64,000 bases of DNA from Haliclystus octoradiatus (GCA_916610825.1 OU744447.1:20181563-20245562); one strand, 5' to 3'; counted from the first letter of the stretch, positions 24,669 to 38,500 are shown. Notes: generated by a model from the sequence alone, not told the origin. A program made the numbers and translations.

Positions 24669-26619
24669 TATATAAATTACCTTTCTATGACAGTGAGAAC
24701 ATATTGCTTAAAATTTAGATCGCAAAAGTACCAAAAATGTCCTTTGCATCAGGCATCTTTGTTCCCCATGTTGCATATCTTTGTCATCAGTCTATGTAAG
24801 TCTATGGATTTACCACATACCGCCCAACCTGATCATAATTTTTGCAGACCATAAAGTTCTCAAGCTGATTAAGTAATTTAATTAACGACAAGCAAAAGAC
24901 AAACTCGGATAAGAAATCACTTGACTTGAAATGAGTATCACGTATATCACGTGACTAAGGCAAAATGTCAATGGAAATACCCCAACAAAGAGCAATATGT
25001 AGTTTTATTTTGATCAATTTATTTATTAAAACGAGTTTAGATCTTATAATTTGTTAGTCTAGAGATAATTTTAACTGTTTAACTTTACGTTAAACTTGTT
25101 TTCATTGTATGGGTAAAATAGATCTGCACGTAAATCGGTGACAAAACATTCAAAGCGAATAGTAATCCCTATTACTTTCTTATTAAATTCCAATATCAAT
25201 GGGACTTTTGAATACATTTAACATGCAATAAATTGGACATAAAAATGGTACAATTTCAATATTAGTCACAAACGTTTTAATTTCAACTAAGTTACATGGC
25301 TTGTTCTATATTTTTTCTCGACAATTTTGATTAATTTTATATTTATACAGTCTTTTGCCAGAGATGTGGCACTGCTCAGTGCTGACGTTTTACATGGTAG
25401 ACAGAAAACCACTCTGTGAAATACATCTAGTCATATAGTAATTACATGTACTAGTTAAACTACGTGTACTACACTGTATAGTATAAGACTGAGGTTGTAT
25501 AAATTCCATAACCACAGCCCTGAACTACAGAAGCAAAAATAGCACGAGAAGCGACCAGACGGTTTGAAAAGTTCCAAATTTCTTGATACGCAGAGTTCAT
25601 TGAACGGCTCAGCAGAAGTAATTTTAAAACGCATCATAGACATAGTTTTCTCCAACTATCATGAAATATGCTAATTTGCTGATAAGAAGATTCATATTTC
25701 AGTCAAGGCATGCAGACGTGTTTTTCGTGCTCAGTACTGAAATCTTTCTAACATATCAATTGGATTAAATTATGCAGCAAAAAATGCTTTAGAACTATAC
25801 ATATATGTTTCAAATAACTTAATGTGATGAGTATCATTCTATTAAGACAATGATGAATTTATTATTGACAACGACAGCATCGACAGACTATGTCTAAATA
25901 CAACACGTTGTCGGAAAGTGTCAAGGCAACTGCGGATCAAAAGTATGAAAATGTCTTGACATGTTGCGAACGTTATATTAGCGGTCAAAGTTGAGGTTGC
26001 AAATGGCCTGAAAAATCAGAATTGGAAGATTGTATATTAATGTTTCTTCATATTTTGCAAACATCAAAGTCAGATTCGAAAGAAAGCACTGTCACCGATA
26101 GCAATATTAATTTGACCGAAATATAAATGCCACAAATGAGATGATCGAATTACTATTCCGCCGTAGCACAATTTCAAGTGGAGATGAATGATGATGAACA
26201 ATTCAATACAATTCAACGAATTAACATACATTTGTGGCGTTAATGATACAACTTTGAACAACACTTGCCTGATTTATCTACGGCACCCTTGTTAGTCGAG
26301 ACCATAAAGATTGAAACTTTGTGCATCCGAAAATATGTTCTCACCACTTAAAATATGGCCGGTTTCGTTGTGGTAATGTTATATTAAAACTCATGTATAA
26401 AACGAGGCGCACGTGCGTGCGAGGCTCTCTAGTAATTACCTCTCAATGGTAAAGTCTTATGAAATTACACTACTCAGCACGTAGATCAGGAAGCGTTGTC
26501 AATAATGTGTCTTATCATTTGTAATCGTACTACAGTTGTGAGTGCAAATTTACTCAAAATGAATGCTCAAAGCTTTATCATGTTTGCCCCTCGTCGTACA
26601 AAACAGATCATGTTTAAAT
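24669..26619. other. Intergenic stretch between the Pao element and the 321-bp repeat
   Basis: AT-rich; the few short open frames show no family features. I see nothing functional. Confidence 0.45.
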
Positions 26620-29145
26620 GAATTTTGTACAGCAATGCATTTGAAGGGTACCGCGAGGCACATACCGTCACATCTAAGTGCAAGGTCTCAAAACGATAGA
26701 ATGCCGACCTTGGTCCACCAAAGACCAATTCCTAATACCAATCCAGTTAATATGATACAAACTGGAAATCACCATCTAATTACCGGAGCCTCTACGTTTG
26801 GATCCGCTCAGGCTGCAGCCAATCATGCAACCAACAAAGTGCCCATTCTGCCATCTCAGCCACCTTTTTTGTATCCAGGGAGATCACTTCAGGAGCCTCC
26901 GGAATACCGCATGGCGATAATGGAAGCCCAGTTGGCAGATGAATTTTGTACAGCAATGCATTTGAAGGGTACCGTGAGGCACATACCGTCATATCTAAGT
27001 GCAAGATCTCAAAACGATAGAATGCCGACCTTGGTCCACCAAAGACCAATTCCTAATACCAATCTAGTTAATATGATACAAACTGGAAATCACCATCTAA
27101 TTACCGGAGCATCTACGTTTGGATCCGCTCAGGCTGCAGCCAATCATGCAACCAACAACGTGCCCATTCTGCCATCTCAGCCACCTTTTTTGTATCCAGG
27201 GAGATCACTTCAGGAGCCTCCGGAATACCGCATGGCGATAATGGAAGCCCAGTTGGCAGATGAATTTTGTACAGCAATGCATTTGAAGGGTACCGTGAGG
27301 CACATACCGTCATATCTAAGTGCAAGATCTCAAAACGATAGAATGCCGACCTTGGTGCACCAAAGACCAATTCCTAATACCAATCTAGTTAATATGATAC
27401 AAACTGGAAATCACCATCTAATTACCGGAGCCTCTACGTTTGGATCCGCTCAGGCTGCAGCCAATCATGCAACCAACAACGTGCCCATTCTGCCATCTCA
27501 TCCAACTTTTTTGTATCCAGGGAGATCACTTCAGGAGCCTCCGGAATACCGCATGGCGATAATGGAGGCCCAGTTGGCAAATTAATTTTGTACAGCAATG
27601 CATTTGAAGGGTACCGTGAGGCACATACCGTCACATCTAAGTGCAAGATCTCAAAACGATAGAATGCCGACCTTGGTCCACCAAAGACCAATCCCTAATA
27701 CCAATCCAGTTAATATGATACAAACTGGAAATCACCATCTAATTACCGGAGCCTCTACGTTTGGATCCGCTCAGGCTGCAGCCAATCATGCAACCAACAA
27801 CGTGCCCATTCTGCCATCTCATCCAACTTTTTTGTATCCAGGGAGATCACTTCAGGAGCCTCCGGAATACCGCATGGCGATAATGGAGGCCCAGTTGGCA
27901 AATGAATTTTGTACAGCAATGCATTTGAAGGGTACCGTGAGGCACATACCGTCACATCTAAGTGCTAGATCTCAAAACGATAGAATGCCGACCTTGGTCC
28001 ACCAAAGACCAATCCCTAATACCAATCCAGTTAATATGATACAAACTGGAAATCACCATCTAATTACCGGAGCCTCTACGTTTGGATCCGCTCAGGCTGC
28101 AGCCAATCATGCAACCAACAACGTGCCCATTCTGCCATCTCAGCCACCTTTTTTGTATCCAGGGAGATCACTTCAGGAGCCTCCGGAATACTGCATGGCG
28201 ATAATGGAAGCCCAGTTGGCAAATGAATTTTGTACAGCAATGCATTTGAAGGGTACCGTGAAGCACATACAGTCATATCTAAGTGCTAGATCTCAAAACG
28301 ATAGAATGCCGACCTTGGTCCACCAAAGACCAATTCCTAATACCAATCCAGTTAATATGATACAAACTGGAAATCACCATCTAATTACCGGAGCCTCTAC
28401 GTTTGGATCCGCTCAGGCTGCAGCCAATCATGCAACCAACAACGTGCCCATTCTGCCATCTCATCCAACTTTTTTGTATCCAGGGAGATCACTTCAGGAG
28501 CCTCCGGAATACCGCATGGCGATAATGGAAGCCCAGTTGGCAAATTAATTTTGTATAGCAATGCATTTGAAGGGTACCGTGAGGCACATACCGTCACATC
28601 TAAGTGCAAGATCTCAAAACGATAGAATGCCGACCTTGGTCCACCAAAGACCAATTCCTAATACCAATCCAGTTAATATGATACAAACTGGGAATAACCA
28701 TCTAATTACCGGAGCCTCTATGCTTGGATCCGCTCAGGCTGCAGCCAATCATGCAACCAACAACGTGCCCATTCTGCCATCTCAGCCACCTTTTTTGTAT
28801 CCAGGGAGATCACTTCAGGAGCCTCCGGAATACCGCATGGCGATAATGGAAGCCCAGTTGGCAAATGAATTTTGTACAGCAATGCATTTGAAGGGTATCG
28901 TGAGGCACATACCGTCATATCTAAGTGAAGATCTCAAAACGATAGAATGCCGAATATGATACAAACTGGAAATCACTATCTAATTACCGGAGCCTCTACG
29001 TTTGGATCCGTTCAGGCTGCAGCCAATCATGCAACCAACAATGTGCCCATTCTGCCATCTCAGCCACCTTTTTGCATCCAGGGAGATCACTTCAGGAGCC
29101 TCCGGAATACCGCATGGCGAGAAAGGAAGCCCAGTTGGCCAAATT
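26620..29145 (+). repeat. Tandem array: seven 321-bp units plus one shortened unit
   Basis: Units start at 26620, 26941, 27262, 27583, 27904, 28225, 28546 and 28867, each exactly 321 bp apart. They are highly alike, with only a handful of differences per unit. The unit is 107 codons long and open in the + frame (EFCTAMHLKGTV.., ..PPFLYPGRSLQEPPEYRM..). A G-to-T change makes TAA at the start of the fourth and seventh units, breaking the frame. Variants such as CAGCCACCT versus CATCCAACT alternate between units (1, 2, 5, 7, 8 versus 3, 4, 6), which points to unequal exchange or conversion. The last unit lacks about 44 bp and runs into the LINE. Most differences change amino acids, so the frame does not look maintained. 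Confidence 0.9.
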
Positions 29146-32030
29146 AATGACCCTACTAACAAATCAACTTCAACCACAAAGCACAACTTTTCAACAGTTT
29201 CTTCCAGCTTGTTAAAATGTTATTATTTCAACTCAAGGTCGCTTGTCAATAAGCTGCAAATTTTATCAATTTTACTAAATTCATCTAAACATGATGTTAT
29301 ATTTATATCTAAAACATGGCTATCCACAATTATACCAGATTCTTTACTGACTACATCAACCGGCTACATTGTTATGAGAAATGATAGAGGTACACTTGGG
29401 GTGGTGTTGCTTATTTTTGTAAAATCTGAATTTACTTTTACTATTGTTACTTTCATCAGGGGGTGATTATCTCAGTTGGCAGAGCAACCGAACTTCAGAA
29501 CGTGTCATATCTGATCGACTGTGGTTCAAATCCCCTGAGGTCAACTCAGCCTTGACTTTATCTGTAACATCAAATGAGTACCATCTAAGGATGGCGGATG
29601 GAATGGTTCAGAAGGAATTGCATTGTGAGTAGCTGCGGCGCATCGTTGCGCATTGACAATCAAGGCCTATCTGCCATGAAATCTGTTGAAATTGATCTGC
29701 AGTGTCGCGGCTGAGATCTAAGGAGCGTCTAACATCATTGCTCTTAGCGAAAAGAGCCACTCCTCTAGAAATAGAGGAGTTGTACGGGTGCCTTCGGTAG
29801 GGCGACACCGTCCACATTACTTTATTTTTTACTTTACCACAAATGCCTAATCCTTTGGAATGTTTGGCAATCGATATTCGTCTGGCAAGAAATCAGTTCT
29901 ATCGATTTGGCTGTTTCTATCAACCACAATGAAATTCAAAAAATATGAATTCTTATTCATCTTGCACAGTTCCTTGCTCCCTACTTGGTGATTTCAATTA
30001 TCCATCAATAGATGGAATGTTTCTATTAGTTCAGAAGATACATGCCATGATCTATTTTTAGACGCTGTAGTAAGAAATAATCATCGTCAAGTTATAGCTG
30101 AACCAACACGATCAAATAATATATCATTATTATGTGTTTGATCTTATTCTAGATGTGAAAATAGTGGAATCATTCACTCAAACATGCGATCATGCATAAT
30201 GCTATTGATTTTGCCATAAATATCCCGTCGTCAGATTATATTGAAGCAAATATAGAAATCTCAAATTTCCTCAAGGCAATTTACTCTGAAATAAATAGTA
30301 ATTTTAGCTGTATCAATTGGCTTTCTAAATATGAACAACATGGAGATGATGTAGAAACACTTCGGAATTCAATTACAAATGAACTTGATTAATGCGTAGG
30401 AAATTTTATTCCAAAAGATCAACAACATAATAGAGCCGAAATTACCCTAAATCCGTCCGAGTTAAGGCCCTGTCGGGAAATCAGCCTGATCTCAAAGAGC
30501 GAGTAAGTGTTAATACGTTTATTAGTTCTACTCCTCATCATATTCAGAAATAGTCAAGTCATAAATTACCATCAAACCTCAAACCATCAAATCAAGGTAG
30601 CTCATCCTGGAAATCTAAATACAGACCTATCTCTTTTAGATCGATAGCCTGCAAAGCAATGGAATCAATAATTTCAAAACAAATGCTCACTTATGTAAGG
30701 AAATAAAATCTCTTCAATTTGAATTTTCATCGTGTCGCTCTATTTGCATCCAACTTTTAGAAACTTTTGACGATTGAACATTTCCTTTTCTTAATAGACT
30801 CCGTCTTGATGCCATCTACGTTGATTCCAGTGAAGCTTTCGACACCGTGTCTCACAGGAAATTACTACATAAACTAAAAGCTTACGGTGTTTCCTTTGAA
30901 TTATTAAATTGGATTAAAGCCTTTCCTTTTAATAGGACACAGCAAGTATCGACAAATGGCGCTCTTTCTTCACCATTGGATGTTACTAGTCGAGTTTCCC
31001 AAGGATCAGTAATCGGTCCCCTACTTTATTACTATATATTAATGACATTGTTGACTGCCTAGAAGATCACTGCAATCTCATACTTTTTGCTGATGTTAAA
31101 ATTTATTCTATACGAGGTCATATAATTCCTCTCCTGAAGAACTGATAAACAAATGCTTCTAGATGTCTCAGAATAAGCAGGCATAGGGCAACTACATATC
31201 GCCATTGAGAAATGCAGTTCATTGTCTGTTGGAATTAAAGGAAGTTATGCATCAATTGTTAAAATGCTGCTAAATAACAGTCCATTAAACGAAGTAAATA
31301 AAGTTAGAGATGCTGCTAAATCACTTTCTGCTATTATTATTTAAGTGTTTTACATCGAACAATGTCCAGCTTCTTCTAATGGCTTACAAGGTGTATATTC
31401 GCCCTATTGTTGAATCAGGTTTACCCATCTGGAGTCCTTTCTTGCGCAAAGATATTACCGTCATTGAAAAGATTCAACGTAAATTTACACGGATTTTATG
31501 TCAAAGATCACATATTAGGTATACACATACGAAGATGGTCTGGAAAATCTTGGCCTCGAATCCTAAGAAATAAGACGTTTAAAATTTGATCTGATAATGT
31601 TATTTAAGGTTTTAAACAATTTAACTGATTACAGCCTTGTACTGTGGTGAAGGATGCACCCACATCATACGAAACTCGCGGTCATTCGAGAAAACTTTGT
31701 GCTCGCTATATTCCAGTAACAAACACTTCCGAAAATTCACTTCTGATCGCGTTGTTCCCCTGTGGAACTCTTTCGCTGAAGATATTGTCTCAAGCAAAAC
31801 ATTACCCGAATTTAAATAGAAAGTAGAAAAAATTAATCTCACTAACGTTACAAAATAATTTCATATCGTCAAATATTCATATTATCAAAGTTTTGTAAAT
31901 TAATTCGGAATCTAACATATTATTTTTAGAATTTTTAAGGCCGGATGTAAGCGAGGATACAATTTAAATATCCTCCTTTGCTTCATTTGCCTGTTAGACA
32001 TTGTGTTACAAATATATATCTATCTGTCTA
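28867..32030 (+). pseudogene. Broken LINE (non-LTR retrotransposon) downstream of the tandem array
   Basis: The last repeat unit continues in frame as EAQLAKLMTLLTNQLQPQ and stops at TAA near 29215, which looks like the end of an ORF1. In an overlapping frame an APE-type endonuclease begins: YYFNSRSLVNKLQILSILL and SKHDVIFISKTWLS (29200-29460). A SINE then interrupts it, and the frame resumes with LAIDIRLARNQFYRFG near 29865. Reverse transcriptase pieces follow: EAFDTVSHRKLLHKLKAYG near 30835 and QGSVIGPLL near 31000; the catalytic box is changed to FADV near 31085. VYIRPIVESGLPIW lies near 31395. The end is marked by a TATC-like tail near 32015. Frameshifts and stops make it inactive. Confidence 0.8.
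29460..29823 (+). mobile_element. tRNA-derived SINE, copy 2, nested in the LINE
   Basis: Same family as the copy at 3415. It has an A-box-like TATCTCAGTTGGCAGAGC, a GGTTCAAATCCC B box, the same central block, and the 3' hairpin and GCCTTCGGTAGGGCGACACCG end. It splits the LINE endonuclease coding sequence, so it is younger than that LINE. A short TTACTTT match at 29447-29453 and 29817-29823 may be the target duplication, but the left edge is not exact. Confidence 0.8.
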
Positions 32031-33534
32031 TCTATAATATAATATAATACTTCTTCCATAAATTAAGGCTCATATTTGATCATCATAGCGTGAAAATGAG
32101 CGAATAAACGGCGCCAAAAAATGTAACGTTCGATGGAAATTTCTGCTGGCTTTATAACAGCTAGCTTGCTTGCTTTTTCCTCGCTGTCTTCGTCGAAAAA
32201 GAAGCTGGAAAAGTAAGTATTTGTTTGCCATTCTTTATTCCGGTATCTAAACATAGTAGCATATTCCCAAAAAGCAATGCAGTAATGTGTTAACGAATTT
32301 AGATGCTTTATGAAACTGCAGAAAAGAACTTGCGACCGCATTCAATCATTCAGTCAATCGATTATAAACACAAAATTCAAATCACGTAATCAAGCACTCA
32401 ATGCTTAGCCGAATTTTTCTATTGCCTTTTCATTTGGGTCATTTGGATTTAAGTATATAACATCCAAGTCGGTCACTTTTATGGAATATTTGAAAATGGG
32501 ATCTACTACACTACTCATGTGTGGGGCAGAGGAACAGTTTCAGATCCAAGAAAAGTTACCTTTTGCCTCTAATCAGTCTTTACTGAGATATTTTTTGTTA
32601 GACAGATCGAATAAATTTAGAACGACTGTAGTCTAAATAATGCATTCGGAACCGTATCAAGGCAAAATACCTCTGACTGTAATAATTATACGGCCCCATG
32701 AAAGAATTTCTATTTTGGCAGTCTTTCGCCTACGGAAATTTACTTACAAAATTCCAGGTGGATAGTTCTATAACGATTCACAACACGCGTAAAATATGTT
32801 TCTGAAAGGCGACTGAAAAATCAATTGCCACATTTCGAACGACAAGTGTAAGTGCATACTTTTCTGGTACCAAAATAAATTCCGGAGTTTGAGCAGTCTG
32901 CTGATTCAAGACAATTCTTTTTTCTACAGTACGGTCAATTTCTTTTAACTTTCGTGAAGATCTTTCTTGCTTGAAAGAGCCATATTTCGTTTTTCATGGT
33001 TTCGAATGGGCTCTTGATTGTCAAAAATGTGCTGCAAGTTTGTCGTAGTAATGTTCAACAAACTTTGAGATGATCAACTCTGAATACAGTGATTTTATAG
33101 ACTTAATCAAGATCTTTACCCCTCGTTTACAATATGTATATTTCGTTTGTTGTTAGAGAACTCGTGGGTCTAAATTCCAGTAAGCCAAGAGTGATTTGAA
33201 TTCTTTTTAAACAGTAATCGGACGCAACCTTTCTCCCTGGTGGAAATTACTAAGCTAAGCGATAGTTTCGTAAATATCATAATGTTGAACCTCGGTGTTT
33301 AATCCCAAAACTACTTAGCTTTCTCCATCAGCAAGAATGTCCCGGTTGCGTGCGTGCCTGTGTGTGAAATATATTTTAGATCGTTATCATAGCGAGCAAA
33401 CTATTCTCGTTTACAATGATACGATAGTCGCTATATTATTCGTGTATTTATAAACAAGAATAACATTATATAATATCATATGAGGTGAACACATGTATGT
33501 GAGAGTGCTCAACGTTTGTTAAGACAGAGCATAA
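32031..33534. other. Intergenic stretch after the LINE
   Basis: No recognised gene. A minus-strand open frame at 32063-32341 (92 codons) has no family resemblance and is probably accidental. Confidence 0.4.
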
Positions 33535-33701
33535 TATAGAATTGACATAAAGATAAGGCGAAAGCCTTTTCCATTACTCGGAATTTCCTTCGTTTATTTT
33601 GCGATCATCAGACGGTTACCGTCTGTTGATCGCGAAATAGCCGCGTGAAACCCCCAGTAATGGCATAGAGGCTTTTGCCTAGTCTTTGTGTCAATTCTAT
33701 A
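33535..33701. mobile_element. 167-bp near-perfect palindromic MITE
   Basis: TATAGAATTGACATAAAG at the left is mirrored by CTTTGTGTCAATTCTATA at the right. The pairing continues inward through GGCGAAAGCC/GGCTTTTGCC to a central CAGACGGTTACCGTCTG palindrome. The whole element can fold into one long hairpin. It lies downstream of GLUT8-like gene B and codes for nothing. The outermost TA may be the target site. Confidence 0.75.
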
Positions 33702-34792
33702 CAAGAATAGCAGAATATAATGTGAATATTCGATAGGAAGCTATATACATGCTCACCATATAACGAGATTTCAATTTAACTTTGCGAACGTGTCCATCAT
33801 ATCCAAGGATACATTTCGAGAACAACACTATCTGTCCAAGGCTGCACGGGGCATGTTTAATCCCTTTTGACAAAGACGTAAGATAGTAACGAGATCACCT
33901 ACTTTCAGATTAACACAATAATTAACACAACAGTGAAATAATTCGTGCTGATAATTCGAGAATTTGAGCAGTGTGTGTCTTTGTAAATTACAATATTAGA
34001 TGCAACAACGCTAGCTATAAACTGGTTTGCGTGGACTCGAAGGCATGAACATCAGTCAAAATTGTGACACTCATATACATAAAGTTGGAATAACGGTGGA
34101 CATTTATTCACATTCGAAGCTGGATACACATTAAATACATTTCGTGGACCGGCGAGAAATCGAATATCGGTCTACTGCATACATTGCGGGCAACCTACCA
34201 CTGCGCTACATGTCCTAAACAGTCATAAACGATTTTCAAATGTTTCACTTTGTAATTGGGCATTTTTGTTTTATGTACTAGAAGAATTCCCTGTGGTTTG
34301 ATATTTCTTGGGCCTGGTCTTTGCTAACAAGTATTGTGCTGATAAAATAGTCAGTTCAATGGGTTTATTCTCGGAATCGATTATTTTTTCACTGTTGATT
34401 CTAAATATCTTACTGTATCAAATATCAATTCTACTCTACGATCTTCTAGTGAGGAAAAACAAATGCTCCATGACCCTATGCTCTTGTCTTCTTTGTATAA
34501 CCGATAAGATTGCTCCCTCGAAAATAGAAAGAGAGCCCGTGACTGGGCTATATTTGAATGCTACAAGATATACTATCTATATTTCGTTATTATTCATTAC
34601 ATTATACCATTTAACAGATCCCTACAAACTATTTTCGCATGATTCTTGAATAAAATGTCAAACTCAAACTTTTTATAATTCATAATGCAAGCATCATTGT
34701 ATATCTATTCGCCATCGCGTCATTCGCTATTTTTACTACTATTCGCCAATCTTCTATGCAGTATTGTTGGCTACAATATATAATGGGCCTTG
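33702..34792. other. Downstream flank of GLUT8-like gene B, with a tRNA-like segment
   Basis: Probably includes the 3' UTR of gene B, though no clear AATAAA was found close to its stop. An open frame at 34308-34649 (+) is hydrophobic but resembles nothing I know. Confidence 0.4.
34146..34216 (-). repeat. tRNA-like sequence (tRNA pseudogene or SINE head)
   Basis: On the minus strand, TAGCGCAGTGGTAGG matches the D-arm/A-box pattern and ATTCGATTTC matches a degraded B box. GGAC at the start pairs with GTCC at the end. The anticodon arm is not convincing, so this is not called a functional tRNA. Confidence 0.4.
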
Positions 34793-35508
34793 TCATGGCT
34801 GCAACTCTTTAGTTGCCGGATGTAGTTTTTTCGGGTCAAAATATATCTCAATTTCTTCCAAAGTCTTTCCTTTCGTTTCTGGCATAGAAAAAATTACAAA
34901 TGTAACAGCAAGAACATTCCAAGCAGCAAAAAACCAATATGTCCCTTTTACTGTAAATAAATTTTGTAAATATGGTACGACGACTGTGACAGTAAATGCA
35001 AATGTCCAACAGAAAAGTGCCGTTATTCCTGATGCCGATGCCCTTGCACGCGGTGGGAATAGCTCTGACATATATAACCATGGTATACTTCCCCAGCCTA
35101 ATGAAAACATCATACAGTAGAAGATCACAGAAACGATTGCAACCCAACGAATATTAGATGTAACATTACCGCTTGCGTCAGAGAAATGGGGTAAAAAATA
35201 ATAATAAAATCCAAGTGCTAAGCAGCATAAACCCATTCCAGAGGCACTTATCACCAATAGTATTTTTCTACCAGCTTTATCAATTAAGAAGCACGACAGT
35301 CCTGATGCACATACTTTGAAGATTCCTAATATCACCGTGATTAAATCAGTCTGTGATAGGCCCGAAGATTTGAAAATTTGAGATGCATAGAAAACGAGGA
35401 AATTTATACCGCAGAATTGTTGAAAAAACATTAATCTTATTCCTAACGAAAGAGGCCTTAAGATAGAAGGCTTTCTGAATTCTTCAAATGACATCTTTTC
35501 TTGATTAT
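34793..35508 (-). CDS. Gene B exon 4 (central loop to C-terminus)
   Basis: Acceptor CCGTAG. Encodes the second six-helix half, from QQFCGINFLVFY to MPETKGKTLEEIEIYF and a short tail KELQP before TGA. One N-glycosylation-type NVTS lies in an external loop position. Confidence 0.9.
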
Positions 35509-38500
35509 CTACGGAAATAAAATAATTAAAATAAGTCAGAACATGGAGATGATACTTAAAAATCATATAAATAAAATCCTCAACGCCACCCATAACAAAG
35601 AAACAAGAAAACTGAGCAATTTCAAGAACAAAGAACAGTGCCCGTTTGATAGCAGGGATTTCCATAGAGACGAAATTTTCCTTGCGGTGAATTTTACGCG
35701 GCTATAAATGCTAATCATGCGCAGTGTAACGCGAAAGTTTTAGAAGTGATCACAGAAGTTACATTACGCATAGGAGAAAATAACAGGCAACCCAGGAATC
35801 ATATCAAGAAACGAAAAACATTGGAGAGGACAGCATCCCATGAGTTATCAATATATTCCACTATATTCCACTATTAAAAGCTGAAATCGAGCCAGTGCTT
35901 TTCTATGGTCCAAAATCCATGAGCCTTGCCGAGAAAATAACATCAACCAAGCGCATCGTGTCTGTGCTAGGTTTTCATAGGGAAACCATTACCCAGATAT
36001 GCTCCGACATGCAAAAAGCTCAAGAATAAAGATGTTTTTGATGCAGCTACTCTACTACAGTCAAAACGTAATACCCTAAGCAAAGGCATGGATAAAAACT
36101 CTGCCTTCTCTATTTCTCTCGATAACCCAGATGAATAGAAGAGGAATACATAGACTACGAAATTGACTATTGAGAGAGCTCTTTCACCAATCATAAAACT
36201 TTAGTGTTAAATAATATTAAATAACAAATATAAATTTTATTATTATTGTAAATTTGAATTGTATATAATTTTTAGTGAGGTCTTGTCTCTCTGGTTGTCT
36301 CCCTCCAACATTTTATATAATTTTTATGTATCTCAAAAGTTTCGAGAATCAAATATATCTAAAGCCACACGCAGGATTAGCAGTGACAATTCGCTTCAGC
36401 GAAATTTGTAGTAGGATCTTTTCCTACTTTTTGCGAATCGCTTTGACGAAAAATATTCAAAACCAATCATAACACAGCATTGATGTTGTCATGGTACCAT
36501 TTACTAGTAAAAATAGAAATAAAAGTAATTTCCTAGGGATTTGAATTTTCAAAGATGTGAAAAACAGTGCCTAATTCCCAAGGTACCCCAAATGTCAAGA
36601 GATAAAAAGATAATTCAAATAAATTTGAATGATTAAACAGAATTGTTTCCTACCTAAACTAGATTTGATATTCGAACATTCTGTTTCAATATCGCATTTG
36701 TTGCCTCTGAGCCATCGTAAACTTTCTAATGCATTTTTAGGCATCTTATTCTGTAGCAGCCATCTCGGAGAATCAGGCATAAAGAACATGAATACCAAGA
36801 GACAAAACACTGGCACTAGAGCTACAGCTGCTGTCATTCGCCATGATGTTAGCAAGCCAACGATGAAGCCAATTAACGTACCACTATCAATTGCCAATTG
36901 ACCAATTGTTGATAACGCACCACGGTATTTGGCTGAAGCGATTTCACTGATGTAAACCTATACAAACAGATATAAATAATTTACAAGGGAATTTTCTTGA
37001 GAAAAAATCGCTTCCAAATAAGTCACTCTGATGCAAAATAGCAAAAATATTTGATGTGTCCAAGTTTGAAGACGACCCGATTAGAAATGACAGAGATATC
37101 GATATTTAAATACTTTCCCCTAGGTTTTACGCCGTACTTTCGAGAGCCGTACCAACTTTTTTTGGTACGCCGTAACAAGTCGACCAAACACAAAAAATCA
37201 TAAAAGTGGGATTATATGTAGCGGGTGGAATGAACGATGTATTGATTAATACCACCACACATACATAGGCGTTGATAAGATATATATTTGTGTAATAGTT
37301 GTAGCTGGCCACCAACAGGGAGAGGATGAATAAGGGTTAATATGACCGTTGATAAACAGAGCCTCTATGAAGGTGGACCAGCTTTGCTAATGTAGATGTT
37401 GTCGCCACGAAGGGCAGACGTGAAGAGAGTTGATATATTCATACAGTGATTTACATTACAAGGTATACGTGATTACAAACGGAAGCTTTACAGTTAACAA
37501 AGGAAATACATTAATGGATAAGACAATAGACATAAAACAATCCACTACATATACGCCGATCCAAAAGTGGTGTACCAGTTGATTTTTGTTTGAACTTTAC
37601 CGCTTCCTGTGAAAAGAGCTGTGACATTCTGTTCTGAGAATCCGTAAAAGGAAGACTTTTTAATTCGATATCTGCAAAGTTTTTACTGCAAATTATTATT
37701 TGTCGACATACGCGTATTTATAAAACCACTATAATATATTTGGTTTACAAACACGATGTTCAAGATTATGTAATCTTCATATTTAATATATTTTTCATAT
37801 TTAAAGTGCTCAAAAACAATATATCATTGATAGCTAGATTATTTGCTTTCGATAAAATCATGATAAAATATAAAAATGGCAAAGAATACTCAAATGTGAT
37901 CACAACAGTAGTTTATTCATTTATTTGAATTTAAAACGTAATACTACACCCCCGCTATTGTTGTGATACGATTACTATCCATGGTTACTTAGCAACAGGC
38001 AGGAAACAATAAGAAATTCATACAGAAACCCCCTGGAAATGACGAAAACTTTCCAAATTCGAAATGGTACGCCTCACGAAAGTACGGCGTATATTCCAAC
38101 TGCTTTTTCAGGCGTACCGGTACGGCTGTTTTCAGTTTGGTACGCCTGGATCAGCCGTACTTTCGATTTGGGTCGACCCAAAAATTAATCGCCGTACTTA
38201 GCCAGATTATACGCCGTACTTTCAGGCGTGCCGATCCATTTTTGATAGATCGCCTCTCGAAAGTACGGCGTATAACCTAGGGGTCATTCTGCGGCGCTTG
38301 AAATAATTATACGAAAGGTAGTGCTGTCACTATTTATTTTGAAACTACATTGTTGCGCGCAAAAGGGAAACCATGGGAAGCTGTGTGCGCTCATTTGTTT
38401 GTTTGTTTACTATATTAATCTGCTATAGATTTAAGTTTCATACAATCGGATCGCATTGAAGTGGTGTTGTCAAGGAGTTAAAAGTTTTGTACGAGGCATA

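Noticed and set aside
26792-28918. Series of similar minus-strand open frames (66-85 codons)
   Set aside because: They are antisense shadows of the 321-bp tandem units, repeated at the same spacing, with no family features.
29460-29540. Functional tRNA gene
   Set aside because: Same SINE head, degraded, nested in a LINE.
34308-34649. 113-codon hydrophobic open frame
   Set aside because: Hydrophobic by composition only; no known motif.
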